Assembly (NCBI GenBank): GCA_910586975.1
Contig: CAJUKX010000003.1
Coordinates: 62,001-126,000, forward strand
Direction: 5' to 3'
Origin: an uncultured Muribaculaceae bacterium
GTDB lineage: Bacteria; Bacteroidota; Bacteroidia; Bacteroidales; Muribaculaceae
Length of the DNA stretch: 64,000 nt
The position numbers and the translations under genes were made by a program. This document shows, in pieces, positions 50,799-60,619 of the stretch (the first letter of the stretch is position 1; every line of letters begins with the position of its first letter). A model generated the notes under the pieces. It did not search any database, was not told the DNA's origin, and saw only the letters and a list, made by a program, of their open reading frames with translations.

Positions 50799-51863
50799 TC
50801 AATTTTTAGGTTTTATCTGCATTCTCACCGACTCGGCATGGATGACCGAAAAAAGATTTCTCACAAATTCATCTCCCATGCCCATCGACGCGGCGGTATC
50901 TATGCGCGATGCAAGCAGATTGCCAAAACGATGCGACTGTATCACCGGTATGCCATGGCTCAGTTTGTACTCGCCTATCTCGCGCGACACCTCCATGCGC
51001 TTTGCCAGTATTTCGAGCAACTCATTGTCGAGGGCGTCTATGCGCGAGCGCATTTCACTCAGACTCTCGGGCTGCAGGGGCTTGTTGCGAATGATCAGCT
51101 CGTGCCTTATCTTGTCAAGACACTGTGGCGTTATCTGCTGCGCGGCATCGCTCCAAGCCTCGTCGGGGCGGCAATGAGTCTCTATTATCAGGCCGTTGAA
51201 GCCTATGTCGAGCGCCTCCTGCGACAGCGGATATATCAGCTCACGCTTGCCACCTATGTGGCTGGGGTCGCAGATTATGGGAAGGTGCGGATAGCGTATG
51301 CGCAATTCCAACGGTATGCGCCAGCGGGGACTGTTGCGGTAAACATGCTCGCCATAGGTCGAAAATCCGCGGTGAATGGCTCCGAGGTGTCTTATTCCGG
51401 CATTATACAGACGCTGCAAGGCTCCTATCCACAATTCGAGGTCGGGGCTTACCGGATTTTTCACAAGCACCGGGATGTCTCTGTTACAGCGGCTTATGGT
51501 GTCGGCCACCTCCTGCATTGCAAAAGGATTGGCAGTGGTACGCGCTCCTATCCACAGCATGTCTATTCCAGCGTCAATGGCAGCCTCTACGTGAGCCGGC
51601 ATAGCTACCTCAGTAGCCACCTTCATGCCGGTTTCACTCTTCACTCGCGCGAGCCAGCTCAGGCCCTCTACGCCGACACCTTCAAAGCCACCCGGCTTGG
51701 TGCGGGGCTTCCAGATACCGGCACGGAAATACTTCACACCGTCGGCAGCAAGACTGCGGGCTGTGTCAAGCACCTGCGACTCAGTCTCGGCGCTGCATGG
51801 GCCGGCAATTATCACAGGAGCACTGCTCGTGTCTGCTTCATCAAAAAACGGTAGAAATTCCAT
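50799..51863 (-). CDS. Bifunctional DAHP synthase / chorismate mutase (type II)
   Basis: 354 residues. The first about 260 are a type I DAHP-synthase/KDO8P-like barrel (IIAGPCSAETESQ, FRAGIWKPRTKPGGFEGVG, EVAMPAHVEAAIDAGIDMLWIGARTT, VLVKNPVSPDLELWIGA, IICDPSHIGGKRELIYPL). The last about 85 are an AroQ-type chorismate mutase (LSEMRSRIDALDNELLEILAKRMEVSREIGEYK). It makes DAHP from erythrose-4-phosphate and PEP, and prephenate from chorismate; the mutase half also acts as an allosteric site. It is located inside a carbohydrate locus and lies 18 nt upstream of the lyase gene. Confidence 0.95.
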   Translation of the reverse strand: MEFLPFFDEADTSSAPVIIAGPCSAETESQVLDTARSLAADGVKYFRAGIWKPRTKPGGFEGVGVEGLSWLARVKSETGMKVATEVAMPAHVEAAIDAGIDMLWIGARTTANPFAMQEVADTISRCNRDIPVLVKNPVSPDLELWIGALQRLYNAGIRHLGAIHRGFSTYGEHVYRNSPRWRIPLELRIRYPHLPIICDPSHIGGKRELIYPLSQEALDIGFNGLIIETHCRPDEAWSDAAQQITPQCLDKIRHELIIRNKPLQPESLSEMRSRIDALDNELLEILAKRMEVSREIGEYKLSHGIPVIQSHRFGNLLASRIDTAASMGMGDEFVRNLFSVIHAESVRMQIKPKN

Positions 51864-51891
51864 CGGCGATTCAGATTGGTTAAAATCATTA

Positions 51892-51899
51892 CAAAGTTA
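51892..51899 (-). promoter_or_regulatory. -7 box of the DAHP synthase gene
   Basis: TAACTTTG on the minus strand, 28 nt before the start codon at 51863. No TTTG -33 box at proper spacing. Confidence 0.5.
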
Positions 51900-52008
51900 A
51901 CCATTTGCATCTGAATTAAGAAAAAACCAACACACTTTTTGCACATTTACTCCAAAATCGACCAATTACCGAAAGCAATACTTGCTACGTATCAGACAAT
52001 GTAAATCC

Positions 52009-52050
52009 AAACGGACCTGCATCACCCGTTGGAGTGGTGCAGGTACGTTT
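52009..52050 (-). terminator. Terminator of the aldo/keto reductase gene
   Basis: The arms 52009-52025 and 52034-52050 (core ACCTGCA / TGCAGGT) pair over 17 positions with two mismatches around an 8-nt loop. It separates the GH2-GH51-reductase unit from the DAHP synthase gene. Confidence 0.65.
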
Positions 52051-52072
52051 CGTATTTGAATTCTCTTGGGGT

Positions 52073-53074
52073 TTAGCCTAAGATTTCAGATATTTTTGAG
52101 AGTTCTTCGGGGGCGAAATTAATGTTTTCTACAGCTTTGAGGTTATCGGCGAGCTGAGCTACGGAGCTTGCGCCGATAATAACGCTCGATACGCGCTTGT
52201 CGCTGAGAAGCCATGCCAGCGCCATCTCGGCAAGGGTCTGGCCGCGCTGTGCGGCCACCTCGTTGAGTGCCTTGATCTTGGCAAGCACCTCGTCGGTGAG
52301 GACATCGCTCTTGAGGAATTTTTCCTTGGCCATGCGCGAGTCGGCGGGAATGCCGTTGAGATAGCGGTTGGTGAGCAGACCCTGGGCAAGTGGCGAGAAT
52401 GCTATGAAGCCGGTGCCGTTGTCGTAGGCTTGCTGAAGCAGCCCGCTCTCCTCCACCTTACGGTCAAACATGCTGTACCGGCCCTGATAGAGCAGGCAAG
52501 GGACATCGTGCTCGGCAAGATATTTGTAGGCAAATGCGGCTGCCTCGGGCGGATACTTGGAGATACCCACATAGAGGGCCTTGCCCTGTCGAACTATATC
52601 GACCAGTGCCTGCATGGTTTCTTCGAGCGGTGTATTGGGGTCGTAGCGGTGCGAATAGAAGATATCCACATAGTCGAGGTTCATGCGTTGCAGGCTCTTG
52701 TCGAGTCCGCTGATGAGATGCTTTCGCGAACCCCAGTCGCCGTAGGGTCCGGGCCACATATCGTGGCCGGCCTTGGTAGAGATGAACAGTTCATCGCGAT
52801 ATGGCATGAATGACTTCTTCATAATCATGCCGAATGTTTCTTCGGCCGATCCGTACGACGGGCCATAGTTGTCGGCGAGATCAAAGTGAGTGATGCCGCG
52901 GTCGAAGGCATAGTGGGCCATAGCCTGCGAATTGGCGAATGTATTCACATCGCCGAAGTTGTGCCACATACCGAGCGAAAGCGCCGGCAGCAATATGCCA
53001 CTGCGGCCGCAGCGACGGTACTGCATGGTACCGTCGTAGCGACTCGCTGATGGATTGTAAATGGGATTGATCAT
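52073..53074 (-). CDS. Aldo/keto reductase, MgrA/YghZ type
   Basis: 333 residues. The opening MINPIYNPSASRYDGTMQYRRCGRSG... region (first residues NPIYNPSASRYDGTMQYRRC) is typical of the L-glyceraldehyde-3-phosphate reductase branch. The aldo/keto reductase tetrad shows as Asp and Tyr in HFDLADNYG, Lys in FISTKAG and His in FYSHRYD; the NADP-binding end has VIIGASSVAQLADN. It reduces aldehydes; in this carbohydrate locus the natural substrate could be a sugar-derived carbonyl. It starts 4 nt inside the end of the GH51 gene, so the two are coupled. Confidence 0.92.
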   Translation of the reverse strand: MINPIYNPSASRYDGTMQYRRCGRSGILLPALSLGMWHNFGDVNTFANSQAMAHYAFDRGITHFDLADNYGPSYGSAEETFGMIMKKSFMPYRDELFISTKAGHDMWPGPYGDWGSRKHLISGLDKSLQRMNLDYVDIFYSHRYDPNTPLEETMQALVDIVRQGKALYVGISKYPPEAAAFAYKYLAEHDVPCLLYQGRYSMFDRKVEESGLLQQAYDNGTGFIAFSPLAQGLLTNRYLNGIPADSRMAKEKFLKSDVLTDEVLAKIKALNEVAAQRGQTLAEMALAWLLSDKRVSSVIIGASSVAQLADNLKAVENINFAPEELSKISEILG

Positions 53075-55056
53075 TTTTTGAAACGCAATACTTTAAATGA
53101 ATTGGGCTCCATTGAAAGTGTGTAGACGGGATTCTTGGCATTGAGCTCAACAGCTGCGGTTGTGGTAACGGGAACCACTACATCGGGCTTGGCCACAGTG
53201 TTTTCGGCCATGGGGTCGTCAGACTTGAGTGTGATGGTCTCAACGCTTGTGATGGCATCGTTCTTCTTGAGCTTGTCGAGCTTGATGTCGATGCTCTGAG
53301 CCTCGGGGGCAATGTTCACCACCTTAACGATGTAATCGCCGGTGGGAGCGTCGAAGGCAGCTGTGGCATAGAGGCCGTTCTGACCTTCGGCACCGGTGAG
53401 GGGTGCTGCGTCAACAGTGGCCTGAAGCACGTTGGTACCCTTGTTCTTGGCATACATCTGCTGTACGTAGTAGCTTGCTGTGGCCACGCTGCCGAGATTG
53501 TCAAACCAAATCATGTCGGGACGCCACTGCCAGCCTTCGTAGTGGGCGAGCAGGGGTGCGTAGGTAGCCATCTCCACGATGTCGGCGTTGCGTTCAAGGC
53601 CGGTCATGAATGCGGCTTCGAGCAGCGAGGCGTTGAAGTGGTTGTACTTCTTGCCCTTGCCGTGGCAGGCATATTCGCCGGCAAACACCTTGGGACCCTT
53701 GCGGTCGTATGAATCGTAGCGGGCGGCATTTTTCTTGAACCAGTCTTCGTTGGCATAGTAGTGTTCGTCTACGAGGTCTACCTTGAGCTTCTTCATTTCG
53801 GGCCACAGATAGTCGAACTTGTCGCCCGAGGGGCTGGGACCTGATGAGCCTACTATCTTGATTTCAGGGCATTTCACACGCAGCACGTCAACAAACTTCT
53901 TGAGACGCTCAACGTACTCCGGACCCCACTGCTCATTGCCTACGCCGAGGTATTTGAGATTGAAGGGTTCGGGATGGCCCATTTCGGCGCGCAGGGCACC
54001 CCACTTGGTGTCGGTAGCTCCGTTGGCAAACTCAACGAGGTCTACGGCGTCCTGTATGTATTCGTCAAGGCTGTCGACGGGTACATGAGCCTTGAGGTTG
54101 TTGTTCTGATACTGGCATACAAGACCCACATTCACCACGGGGAGTGGTTCGGCTCCCATTTCCTCTGACAGAAGGAAGTATTCGTAGAAGCCAAGGCCTC
54201 CGCTCTGGAAGTAGTCGGGATAGAAGCGGTGGGGGAAGGTGTACTCCCAGCGGTTGCGGTTGGTAGGACGGTTTTCAACCGGGCCTACAGTATTTTTCCA
54301 CTGGTAGCGGTCAGGAATCTCGGTACCTTCCACGATGCAGCCGCCGGGGAAGCGGAACACACCGGGCTTCACATCGGCCAGCTTCTGTGCTATGTCGGCA
54401 CGCAAACCGTTTTCGTGACCGTTGAAAGTCTTGACGGGGAAGAGCGAGATGTGCTCGAGGTCCACTGTGTTTTTATCGGGCTTTTTCAGGAAGATGCGCA
54501 GCTGTGCCTTCTGCATGGTTTTATTGGGAGTAAGCACCACGCTGTATTTCTTCCATTCCTTTGAAGCCACTTTGAGTGTCTTTTCGGCTATATTCTGTGA
54601 TTCTTCGAGGTTGAAGGGGTCAACCAGCAGTATGCGCAGGGCAGCGGTGTCGCCGCTTTCGGTGCGGGCCCATACCGAGAAGCGATATTCCTCGCCTTTC
54701 TCTACGCCGATGCCGAAGTAACCTTCGTTCTGAAGGCCGGTGTGCTTGTGACCGTGACCGGCCGACGACAGACGCACATAGTGGGGATTTCGTTCGAAAG
54801 GACCGTCATTCTTCAACTCCACGTTTCCGAATGTCTGCCAACCCATGAGGTTTTGGGGAAATTCAAACGAACGGTTCTTGACGAGTTCGCCATAAAGACC
54901 GCCATCGGCAGCATAGTTTATGTCCTCGAAGAAGAGGCCATACATCGTGGGCGAGATTTCAGCGCCTTTCTTTGCTGTGTTCACCACCAGGGTCTCGGCC
55001 TGGGCAGTGGCGGCCGAGAGGGCCAGCACAGCCATGACTGTTGCAAATTTATTCAT
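53071..55056 (-). CDS. GH51 alpha-L-arabinofuranosidase, exported
   Basis: 661 residues with a signal peptide (to about 20). A carbohydrate-binding-like beta domain occupies about 85-200. The barrel carries the GH51 landmarks PGVFRFPGGCIVEG, the acid/base Glu in YLGVGNEQWG and the nucleophile Glu in KVFAGEYACHG, with a C-terminal beta sandwich. It removes terminal arabinofuranose from arabinan or arabinogalactan side chains. The stop overlaps the reductase start by 4 nt and the start is 5 nt after the GH2 gene. Confidence 0.95.
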   Translation of the reverse strand: MNKFATVMAVLALSAATAQAETLVVNTAKKGAEISPTMYGLFFEDINYAADGGLYGELVKNRSFEFPQNLMGWQTFGNVELKNDGPFERNPHYVRLSSAGHGHKHTGLQNEGYFGIGVEKGEEYRFSVWARTESGDTAALRILLVDPFNLEESQNIAEKTLKVASKEWKKYSVVLTPNKTMQKAQLRIFLKKPDKNTVDLEHISLFPVKTFNGHENGLRADIAQKLADVKPGVFRFPGGCIVEGTEIPDRYQWKNTVGPVENRPTNRNRWEYTFPHRFYPDYFQSGGLGFYEYFLLSEEMGAEPLPVVNVGLVCQYQNNNLKAHVPVDSLDEYIQDAVDLVEFANGATDTKWGALRAEMGHPEPFNLKYLGVGNEQWGPEYVERLKKFVDVLRVKCPEIKIVGSSGPSPSGDKFDYLWPEMKKLKVDLVDEHYYANEDWFKKNAARYDSYDRKGPKVFAGEYACHGKGKKYNHFNASLLEAAFMTGLERNADIVEMATYAPLLAHYEGWQWRPDMIWFDNLGSVATASYYVQQMYAKNKGTNVLQATVDAAPLTGAEGQNGLYATAAFDAPTGDYIVKVVNIAPEAQSIDIKLDKLKKNDAITSVETITLKSDDPMAENTVAKPDVVVPVTTTAAVELNAKNPVYTLSMEPNSFKVLRFKK

Positions 55057-55061
55057 AAATA

Positions 55062-58000
55062 TCAGGGGATGATTGGTTCTAAAAGGAATGTGTAGGTGTA
55101 GTTTTTATCCTTCAGCTCGTATTGCTTGTGAGGGCCACGACCCCAAGAGTCGTCGCCGCCCAGGCCGCGCTGTGCCAGGTCTACATTGAAATACACTCTG
55201 TAGCGGTCGTGGCGCACATCGCTGTTGTGGAACTGATGCTTGCTCATACCGGGGTCGAGGTCATCGGGAGTAACGTCGAGTGCGCTCACGCTCAGAGGCT
55301 GTGCGCCTACCACCTTAAGGCCATAGCCCTGCTTGTCGGTGAGCGATGCCCAGCGTACATCGGTCTTGTTGCCGTTTTCCTGCGGACGGATGTAGGGATA
55401 GAACTGTTCGGCCACAGTTGACTTCCATATACCCATGAACGATGATGTGTTGCGGTCGCTGTAGTTTTCCCACGGGCCACGGCCATACCAAGTAAAGTTG
55501 TCAAACTTGTTGTCCATAGGAATCTGCATGCCGAATCGCATCAGCTCGGGGGTGTCGTCGCTACCGGCGAGATCGCTCTTCACGGCAATGCTGCCGTCGG
55601 GATAAACTGTGTAGCTTACAGTGTAGTCGGCAGCTACCTCGGGCATGCGGTACTTTGCCACAATGGTGTGCAGGCCATCCTTTTCGGTGCAGTCAACCGA
55701 TACCACACGACGGTTGTCGGCGGCATTTCGCCATGCGTTGAGGCGGCGGTGTGCGTTGTTGCCCCAGTCGTTGTCGGTAGGTGCGCGCCAGAACGAAGGA
55801 TGCAATGTACCGCTGATAAGGTTCTGACCATTTACCGAGTAATATTCGAGGTTACCGTTTTTCTTGTTGAAGCTTATCTCAACACCGGCAGGCGACTCAA
55901 ATACCCAACGATGGTCTTGATCCTTGAATGTAAGCTTTGATTTTGAGCTTGAAGCTATGTTAAAAGTCTTGTTTGAGGCAAGTGCAAACTGCTCGCGGGC
56001 AACTTCGTGACCCTGCGGTATGATTTCATCACCTTTCTTGGTATAAGCATAAACCGAGAGGTAATATTCATTGCCGTCGTTGAGGTCTACGGCCGGGAGG
56101 GCTACCTTGACCTTCTTTTCAGAGCCGACGGGCACTACAACATCAAAATTGCCTTCGCCGCAAACCTCACCATTCTTGATAAGCTGCCAGCGGAAGTCGT
56201 AGTCGCTGAGATTACGGTACATGAAGTGATTCTCAACAACAAACTCGCCGTTCTTCACATCGGCCGGAGCAAAGCGTATATCCTGATATACTTTCTTCAC
56301 TTCCATGAGCCCGGGATGGGGGGTGCGGTCGGGATTCACGACACCGTTTATACAGAAGTTCTCGTCGTGTGTGTAGTTATAAGCGCCAAAGTCGCCGCCG
56401 TATGCCCAGTAGGCATCGCCGTTTTCATCTTTGGTGAGCAGACCCTGGTCAACCCAGTCCCATATAAAGCCGCCCTGCATGTGCTTTGATGAACGGATTA
56501 TATCGAAGTATTCCTGGAAGTTGCCGGTGCTGTTGCCCATAGCGTGGGCATATTCGCACATGATGTAGGGCTTGATGTCTTCGGTGCGGGCTGCATAATC
56601 GCGCATGCTTTCAACGCGCGGATACATCGGGCACATGATATCGGTGTTGGCTCCGTTGCCAAACTGTTCGTACTGCACGGGGCGTGTATTGTCGCGGCTC
56701 TTGATCCATTCATATCCGGCGATGAAGTTGTCGCCGTTACCGCTTTCGTTACCAAGGCTCCAGGTGATTACACTGGGGTGGTTCTTGTCGCGTTCAACCA
56801 TTGTATATTCGCGGTCGAGTATGCAGTCGCGCCACTCGGGCAGGTTGCCGGGATGTATGTCGCGGTTTTGGCTCCATACGCCGTAGCCGTGGATTTCGAT
56901 ATTGGCTTCGTCTACGAGATAGATACCGTATTTGTCGCAAAGTTCATACCAGAGCGGAGTCTGGGGATAGTGGCATGTGCGCACGGCATTCACATTGTTC
57001 TGCTTCATGGTGCGGATGTCGTCCATCATGGTCTGCAGGTCAACGGTGTGGCCCTTGGTCTGATGGTGTTCATGCAGGTTCACGCCGTGTATTTCAATGG
57101 CATTGCCGTTTACGAGCAGCTGATTGTTCTTTATTTCGACACGGCGGAAACCTATCTTGGCCGATGTTGCTTCAAGTACCTTACCGTCTTTCTTAAGGGT
57201 GAGCACCAGAGTATAGAGATAGGGAGTTTCGCCGCTCCACTTGTTCACGTTCTTGACAGCGGTGGCAAACTTCTCGGTTTTGGATGCATCTGCTGCGAGA
57301 GTCACCGACTTGCCGGCCTTGTAAATTGACTTGCCGGCAGCATCGAGCAGCTCAACTTCGATGCGGTTGGCCGACTTCTCGCCTGCGAGGTTCTGCAGAT
57401 CTACATCAAGATTGAGCACACCCGTACGGTAGGCATTGTCAAGACCTGCTTTGGCAAAGAAATCGGCAATACGCTGTTTGCCTGTGCAGTAGAGATATAC
57501 GTCGCGTTCAAGTCCGCTGAGACGCCAGAAGTCCTGGTCTTCGAGGTACGAACCGTCGGTCCAGCGGTACACTTCACAAGCCACTTCATTCTTGCCGGGC
57601 TTCACGTATTTGGTGATGTCGAATTCGGCGGGATTCTTTGTGCTCTGCACATAACCCACCTTCTCGCCGTTTACCCATACGTACATACCCGAGGTGCTGC
57701 CGCCGAAGTGCAGGAAGATTTCGCGTCCGTCCCAATCCTGCGGGATTGAGAATGTGCGCTTGTACGAGCCCACGGGATTGTCCTCGTGGTCTACATACGG
57801 TTGGTTGCGCGGGAATACGTATGTGGCGTTGGTGTAGATGGGATAGCCGTAGCCCTGCATTTCCCAGTTGCCGGGCACTTCGATATCATCCCACTTGGCT
57901 GTGGAATAATCGGTTTTATAAAAATCGGCGGGTCGGTCGGCGGGTTTGGCAGAATATTTGAATTTCCACTTTCCGTTGAGCGATAAGAAATAGGGCGACT

Positions 58001-58169
58001 GAGTGTAATTGCCCTCGGCTGCCGCCTGAGTTGTGGCATAAGGATAAGCAGTGGCGCGCGGAGCGAGACGGCCTTCTGCAAACTTTGCAGGATTTTCCCA
58101 ATCGGGATTAGCCGCGCTCATTGCAGGTACTGCAAGTGCGGCCAAAGCAACTGTCAGGAGATATTTCAT
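55062..58169 (-). CDS. GH2 beta-galactosidase, exported
   Basis: 1035 residues from ATG 58169, which starts the signal peptide (MKYLLTVALAALAVPAMSA); an in-frame upstream start would lie in the 5' untranslated region. LacZ-type order is visible: sugar-binding jelly roll (YVFPRNQPYVDHEDNPVGSYKRTF), two Ig-like domains, the barrel with acid/base Glu in WSLGNESGNGDNF and nucleophile Glu in YIMCEYAHAMGNSTGN, and a C-terminal beta-galactosidase small chain domain (PSFWRAPTDNDWGN, GPWENYSDRNTSSF). It removes beta-linked galactose, consistent with galactan or arabinogalactan side chains. It is the first gene of its transcription unit. Confidence 0.95.
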   Translation of the reverse strand: MKYLLTVALAALAVPAMSAANPDWENPAKFAEGRLAPRATAYPYATTQAAAEGNYTQSPYFLSLNGKWKFKYSAKPADRPADFYKTDYSTAKWDDIEVPGNWEMQGYGYPIYTNATYVFPRNQPYVDHEDNPVGSYKRTFSIPQDWDGREIFLHFGGSTSGMYVWVNGEKVGYVQSTKNPAEFDITKYVKPGKNEVACEVYRWTDGSYLEDQDFWRLSGLERDVYLYCTGKQRIADFFAKAGLDNAYRTGVLNLDVDLQNLAGEKSANRIEVELLDAAGKSIYKAGKSVTLAADASKTEKFATAVKNVNKWSGETPYLYTLVLTLKKDGKVLEATSAKIGFRRVEIKNNQLLVNGNAIEIHGVNLHEHHQTKGHTVDLQTMMDDIRTMKQNNVNAVRTCHYPQTPLWYELCDKYGIYLVDEANIEIHGYGVWSQNRDIHPGNLPEWRDCILDREYTMVERDKNHPSVITWSLGNESGNGDNFIAGYEWIKSRDNTRPVQYEQFGNGANTDIMCPMYPRVESMRDYAARTEDIKPYIMCEYAHAMGNSTGNFQEYFDIIRSSKHMQGGFIWDWVDQGLLTKDENGDAYWAYGGDFGAYNYTHDENFCINGVVNPDRTPHPGLMEVKKVYQDIRFAPADVKNGEFVVENHFMYRNLSDYDFRWQLIKNGEVCGEGNFDVVVPVGSEKKVKVALPAVDLNDGNEYYLSVYAYTKKGDEIIPQGHEVAREQFALASNKTFNIASSSKSKLTFKDQDHRWVFESPAGVEISFNKKNGNLEYYSVNGQNLISGTLHPSFWRAPTDNDWGNNAHRRLNAWRNAADNRRVVSVDCTEKDGLHTIVAKYRMPEVAADYTVSYTVYPDGSIAVKSDLAGSDDTPELMRFGMQIPMDNKFDNFTWYGRGPWENYSDRNTSSFMGIWKSTVAEQFYPYIRPQENGNKTDVRWASLTDKQGYGLKVVGAQPLSVSALDVTPDDLDPGMSKHQFHNSDVRHDRYRVYFNVDLAQRGLGGDDSWGRGPHKQYELKDKNYTYTFLLEPIIP

Positions 58170-58228
58170 GGTAAATATGTTAGTAATTCGGTCTTTTGAC
58201 TCAATATATATTATACAAAGTAAATAAA

Positions 58229-58260
58229 TTTCAGGGACGCCCAAAGAAGCATCCCTGAAA
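58229..58260 (-). terminator. Terminator after the GH105-GH154 gene
   Basis: TTTCAGGGA and TCCCTGAAA (58229-58237, 58252-58260), extended by two pairs after one mismatch, then TTTATTT on the minus strand. It divides the locus between GH105 and GH2. Confidence 0.65.
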
Positions 58261-58288
58261 CTTTAGCATTTTTTAACCTATCAGGTAT

Positions 58289-60601
58289 TTAGAACAAATC
58301 GCGGGTGATAATATCATCCTTCCACAGGTGATCTTTGGGGAATGGCTTTCCGCCCCATGCTTTCTGCGAGGTTGTGGGCAGGGGAGCATCGGTCCAGAAG
58401 GGGTGTGTGGCGGGAAGACCAAGGGGCAGGAACGACAGCGAGGTCATGTACAGCGAGCCGTTGTTGGTGTACCAGTCGGCCACGTTGGGCTGACGGCCTG
58501 CGAAGCCTATGGTGAGGAATCCGCCGTCGTTGAAGTTTTCTTTGCCGTCAAACATGTTGTGCATCACCGATGTAAGGGCACCGCGCACCTGGCCGGGGGT
58601 AAGGCCTTCGGGCAGTTTGTCGTACCAGGCCATAAGCGCCAGGGGCTGCATGGTGGCCATACGGTAAGGTATCGAGCGACCAAATACGGGGAAGGTGCCT
58701 TCGGGCGAGATAAGACGTTCGAGAATAATGCTGAACTTGCGTGCGCGCTTGAGGGCACGGTCGTAGTACTTGCCGTAGTGTATGCGGGTGTAGCGGCCCG
58801 AGTCCTTCATAGCCTGAAGGGTTTCGAGGTACATGGGATGGAACACGTAGCTGCTGTAGTAGTCGAAGGTGAAGAAGGGACCGTCGGCATACCAACCGTC
58901 GCCGGCATACCATTCCTCAACCTTGCGTATGGCCGAGTTTACACGGTATTCGTCGGGATCGGCGTCAATCTTGGCAAGGAAGCTTTCGATAATTGCAGAG
59001 AAAAGCACCCAGTTGGTGTAGGGAGGATCCACGCGGCGCAGCTGTGTGAATTCCTCGATGTAGCGTTTTTTGGTAGTTTCGTCCAGGGGAACCCAGAGCT
59101 GATCGTATGCACGCAGGAAAGATTCGGCCACGTAAGCGGCATCTACAAGGGCCTGGCCATGGCCGCGCCACAGCAGGTAATCGGGGCTTTCGGGGTCAAC
59201 GGCGTTGGCGTATGCCTTCAGGGCCCATTCGCGCAGCTGTTTGCGCTTGGCACCTTCTGCGGTATCGTCATCGGGCAGAGTGAGCCAGGGAGCTATACCG
59301 GCCATGAGGCGGCCGAATGTCTCCATGTAGGTAACACCCTTGTTGCGGCCGTCCCAGTTGGGGCTTACCTCTACTTTCATGTTCTTCTGCAGGTTGCCTT
59401 CAGCCATATTGCTCAGCACCGGGGCTGCCATCTTATATGCGAGGTCTACCCAGTAGGCACGGTCGTCGTTGGTTTCTTTTTCGAGATGACGCACATACTC
59501 GCTGGCTGCCAGCAGGAATGCACCTGTACCGAAGTTCGACACCGAGTTGCGGTCAACCACCTGGCCGGGGATTGCCTTTTCGCCGATAGGCTGAACATAA
59601 CCCACCGAGCCGTCTTTCTGCAGTGCTACCTTGCTCAGGTATTCCCAGCCTTTCTTGGCGGCTTCGAGGTACTTGGGGTCGGTGAGATAACCGTTGTTCA
59701 CGCCCCAGAGCAGGCCGTAGGTGAAGAATGCAGTACCGCTGGTCTCGTAGCCGGGAGCATGCTCTTCGTCCATCATCGAGCGACTCCAGTAGCCACCGGG
59801 CTGCTGTGTGGCAACCACTGCATCGGCCAGCTTTTTGTACTTGTCTTCAAAGAACTTACGGTGCTTGTAGTCGGCAGGAAGGTCTTTGAGCACCTTGGCC
59901 AGACCGGCCAGTACCCAGCCATCGCCGCGTGCCCAGAAGTCTTTCTTGCCGTTTGCGCTCTTGTGCTTGGGATACACATACTTGGCATCGCGGTAGTACA
60001 GGCCTTCTTCGTTATCGAGCATGATGCTGTCGCTCACCAGTATATAGTCATAGAGTTTGTCGAGATATTTGGGATTCTGGGTGATTTTATACATTTTTGT
60101 CATCACCGGCATCACCATGTACAGGCCGTCGGCCCACCACCAGTAGTCGTTTTGGGGAGTAGACATCTGGTATTCCATCACTTCCTTGGCGCGGCGTATG
60201 CGCTTGTCGTCGGGGAGCAGATTGTAGAGGTCGGCGTATGTCTGGAAGCAGATCTGCCAGTCGCCAAACATCACATAGTCGTCGCCTTCGCCGTATGTAC
60301 GGTATTTCCACTGCGATTTATCGTTGCTTTTGGCGCCTTTCCACTGATTGTGTTCGGCCCATTTTTCAGAATAATCGCGCCAGTCTTCATTACCGGTAAG
60401 GAAGTAGGCTTCCATATTGCCGGTATGGTATGCGGCATTGTCCCAGAAAGCATTATGCTCGGGCGAATGTGTCTGTTGCCAGTGATTGTTCACCTTGGCA
60501 ATCATTTCACGTACAGCCTTTGACTCCTTGGTGGGACCGGCAACAGCGACGGCCGACCCGGCGAGCAACAAAGCTGCAAATGCTAATAACTTGGTTTTCA
60601 T
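58289..60601 (-). CDS. GH105 unsaturated rhamnogalacturonyl hydrolase - GH154 (DUF2264) fusion
   Basis: 770 residues with a signal peptide (MKTKLLAFAALLLAGSAVAV). The N-terminal half (to about 375) is a GH105-type alpha/alpha barrel with WWWADGLYMVMP (Asp158) and FWARGDGWVLAGLAK, which removes unsaturated uronic acid left by lyases. The C-terminal half (about 400-770) is a DUF2264/GH154-type module (DYLLWRGHGQALVDAAYVAESFLRAYDQLW, FFTFDYYSSYVFHPMYLE), a family linked to beta-glucuronidase action on arabinogalactan. The pair in one chain would process two uronic acid ends. It is 18 nt after the GH43 gene. Confidence 0.88.
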   Translation of the reverse strand: MKTKLLAFAALLLAGSAVAVAGPTKESKAVREMIAKVNNHWQQTHSPEHNAFWDNAAYHTGNMEAYFLTGNEDWRDYSEKWAEHNQWKGAKSNDKSQWKYRTYGEGDDYVMFGDWQICFQTYADLYNLLPDDKRIRRAKEVMEYQMSTPQNDYWWWADGLYMVMPVMTKMYKITQNPKYLDKLYDYILVSDSIMLDNEEGLYYRDAKYVYPKHKSANGKKDFWARGDGWVLAGLAKVLKDLPADYKHRKFFEDKYKKLADAVVATQQPGGYWSRSMMDEEHAPGYETSGTAFFTYGLLWGVNNGYLTDPKYLEAAKKGWEYLSKVALQKDGSVGYVQPIGEKAIPGQVVDRNSVSNFGTGAFLLAASEYVRHLEKETNDDRAYWVDLAYKMAAPVLSNMAEGNLQKNMKVEVSPNWDGRNKGVTYMETFGRLMAGIAPWLTLPDDDTAEGAKRKQLREWALKAYANAVDPESPDYLLWRGHGQALVDAAYVAESFLRAYDQLWVPLDETTKKRYIEEFTQLRRVDPPYTNWVLFSAIIESFLAKIDADPDEYRVNSAIRKVEEWYAGDGWYADGPFFTFDYYSSYVFHPMYLETLQAMKDSGRYTRIHYGKYYDRALKRARKFSIILERLISPEGTFPVFGRSIPYRMATMQPLALMAWYDKLPEGLTPGQVRGALTSVMHNMFDGKENFNDGGFLTIGFAGRQPNVADWYTNNGSLYMTSLSFLPLGLPATHPFWTDAPLPTTSQKAWGGKPFPKDHLWKDDIITRDLF

Positions 60602-60619
60602 GTCTTTTATGGTAATATA

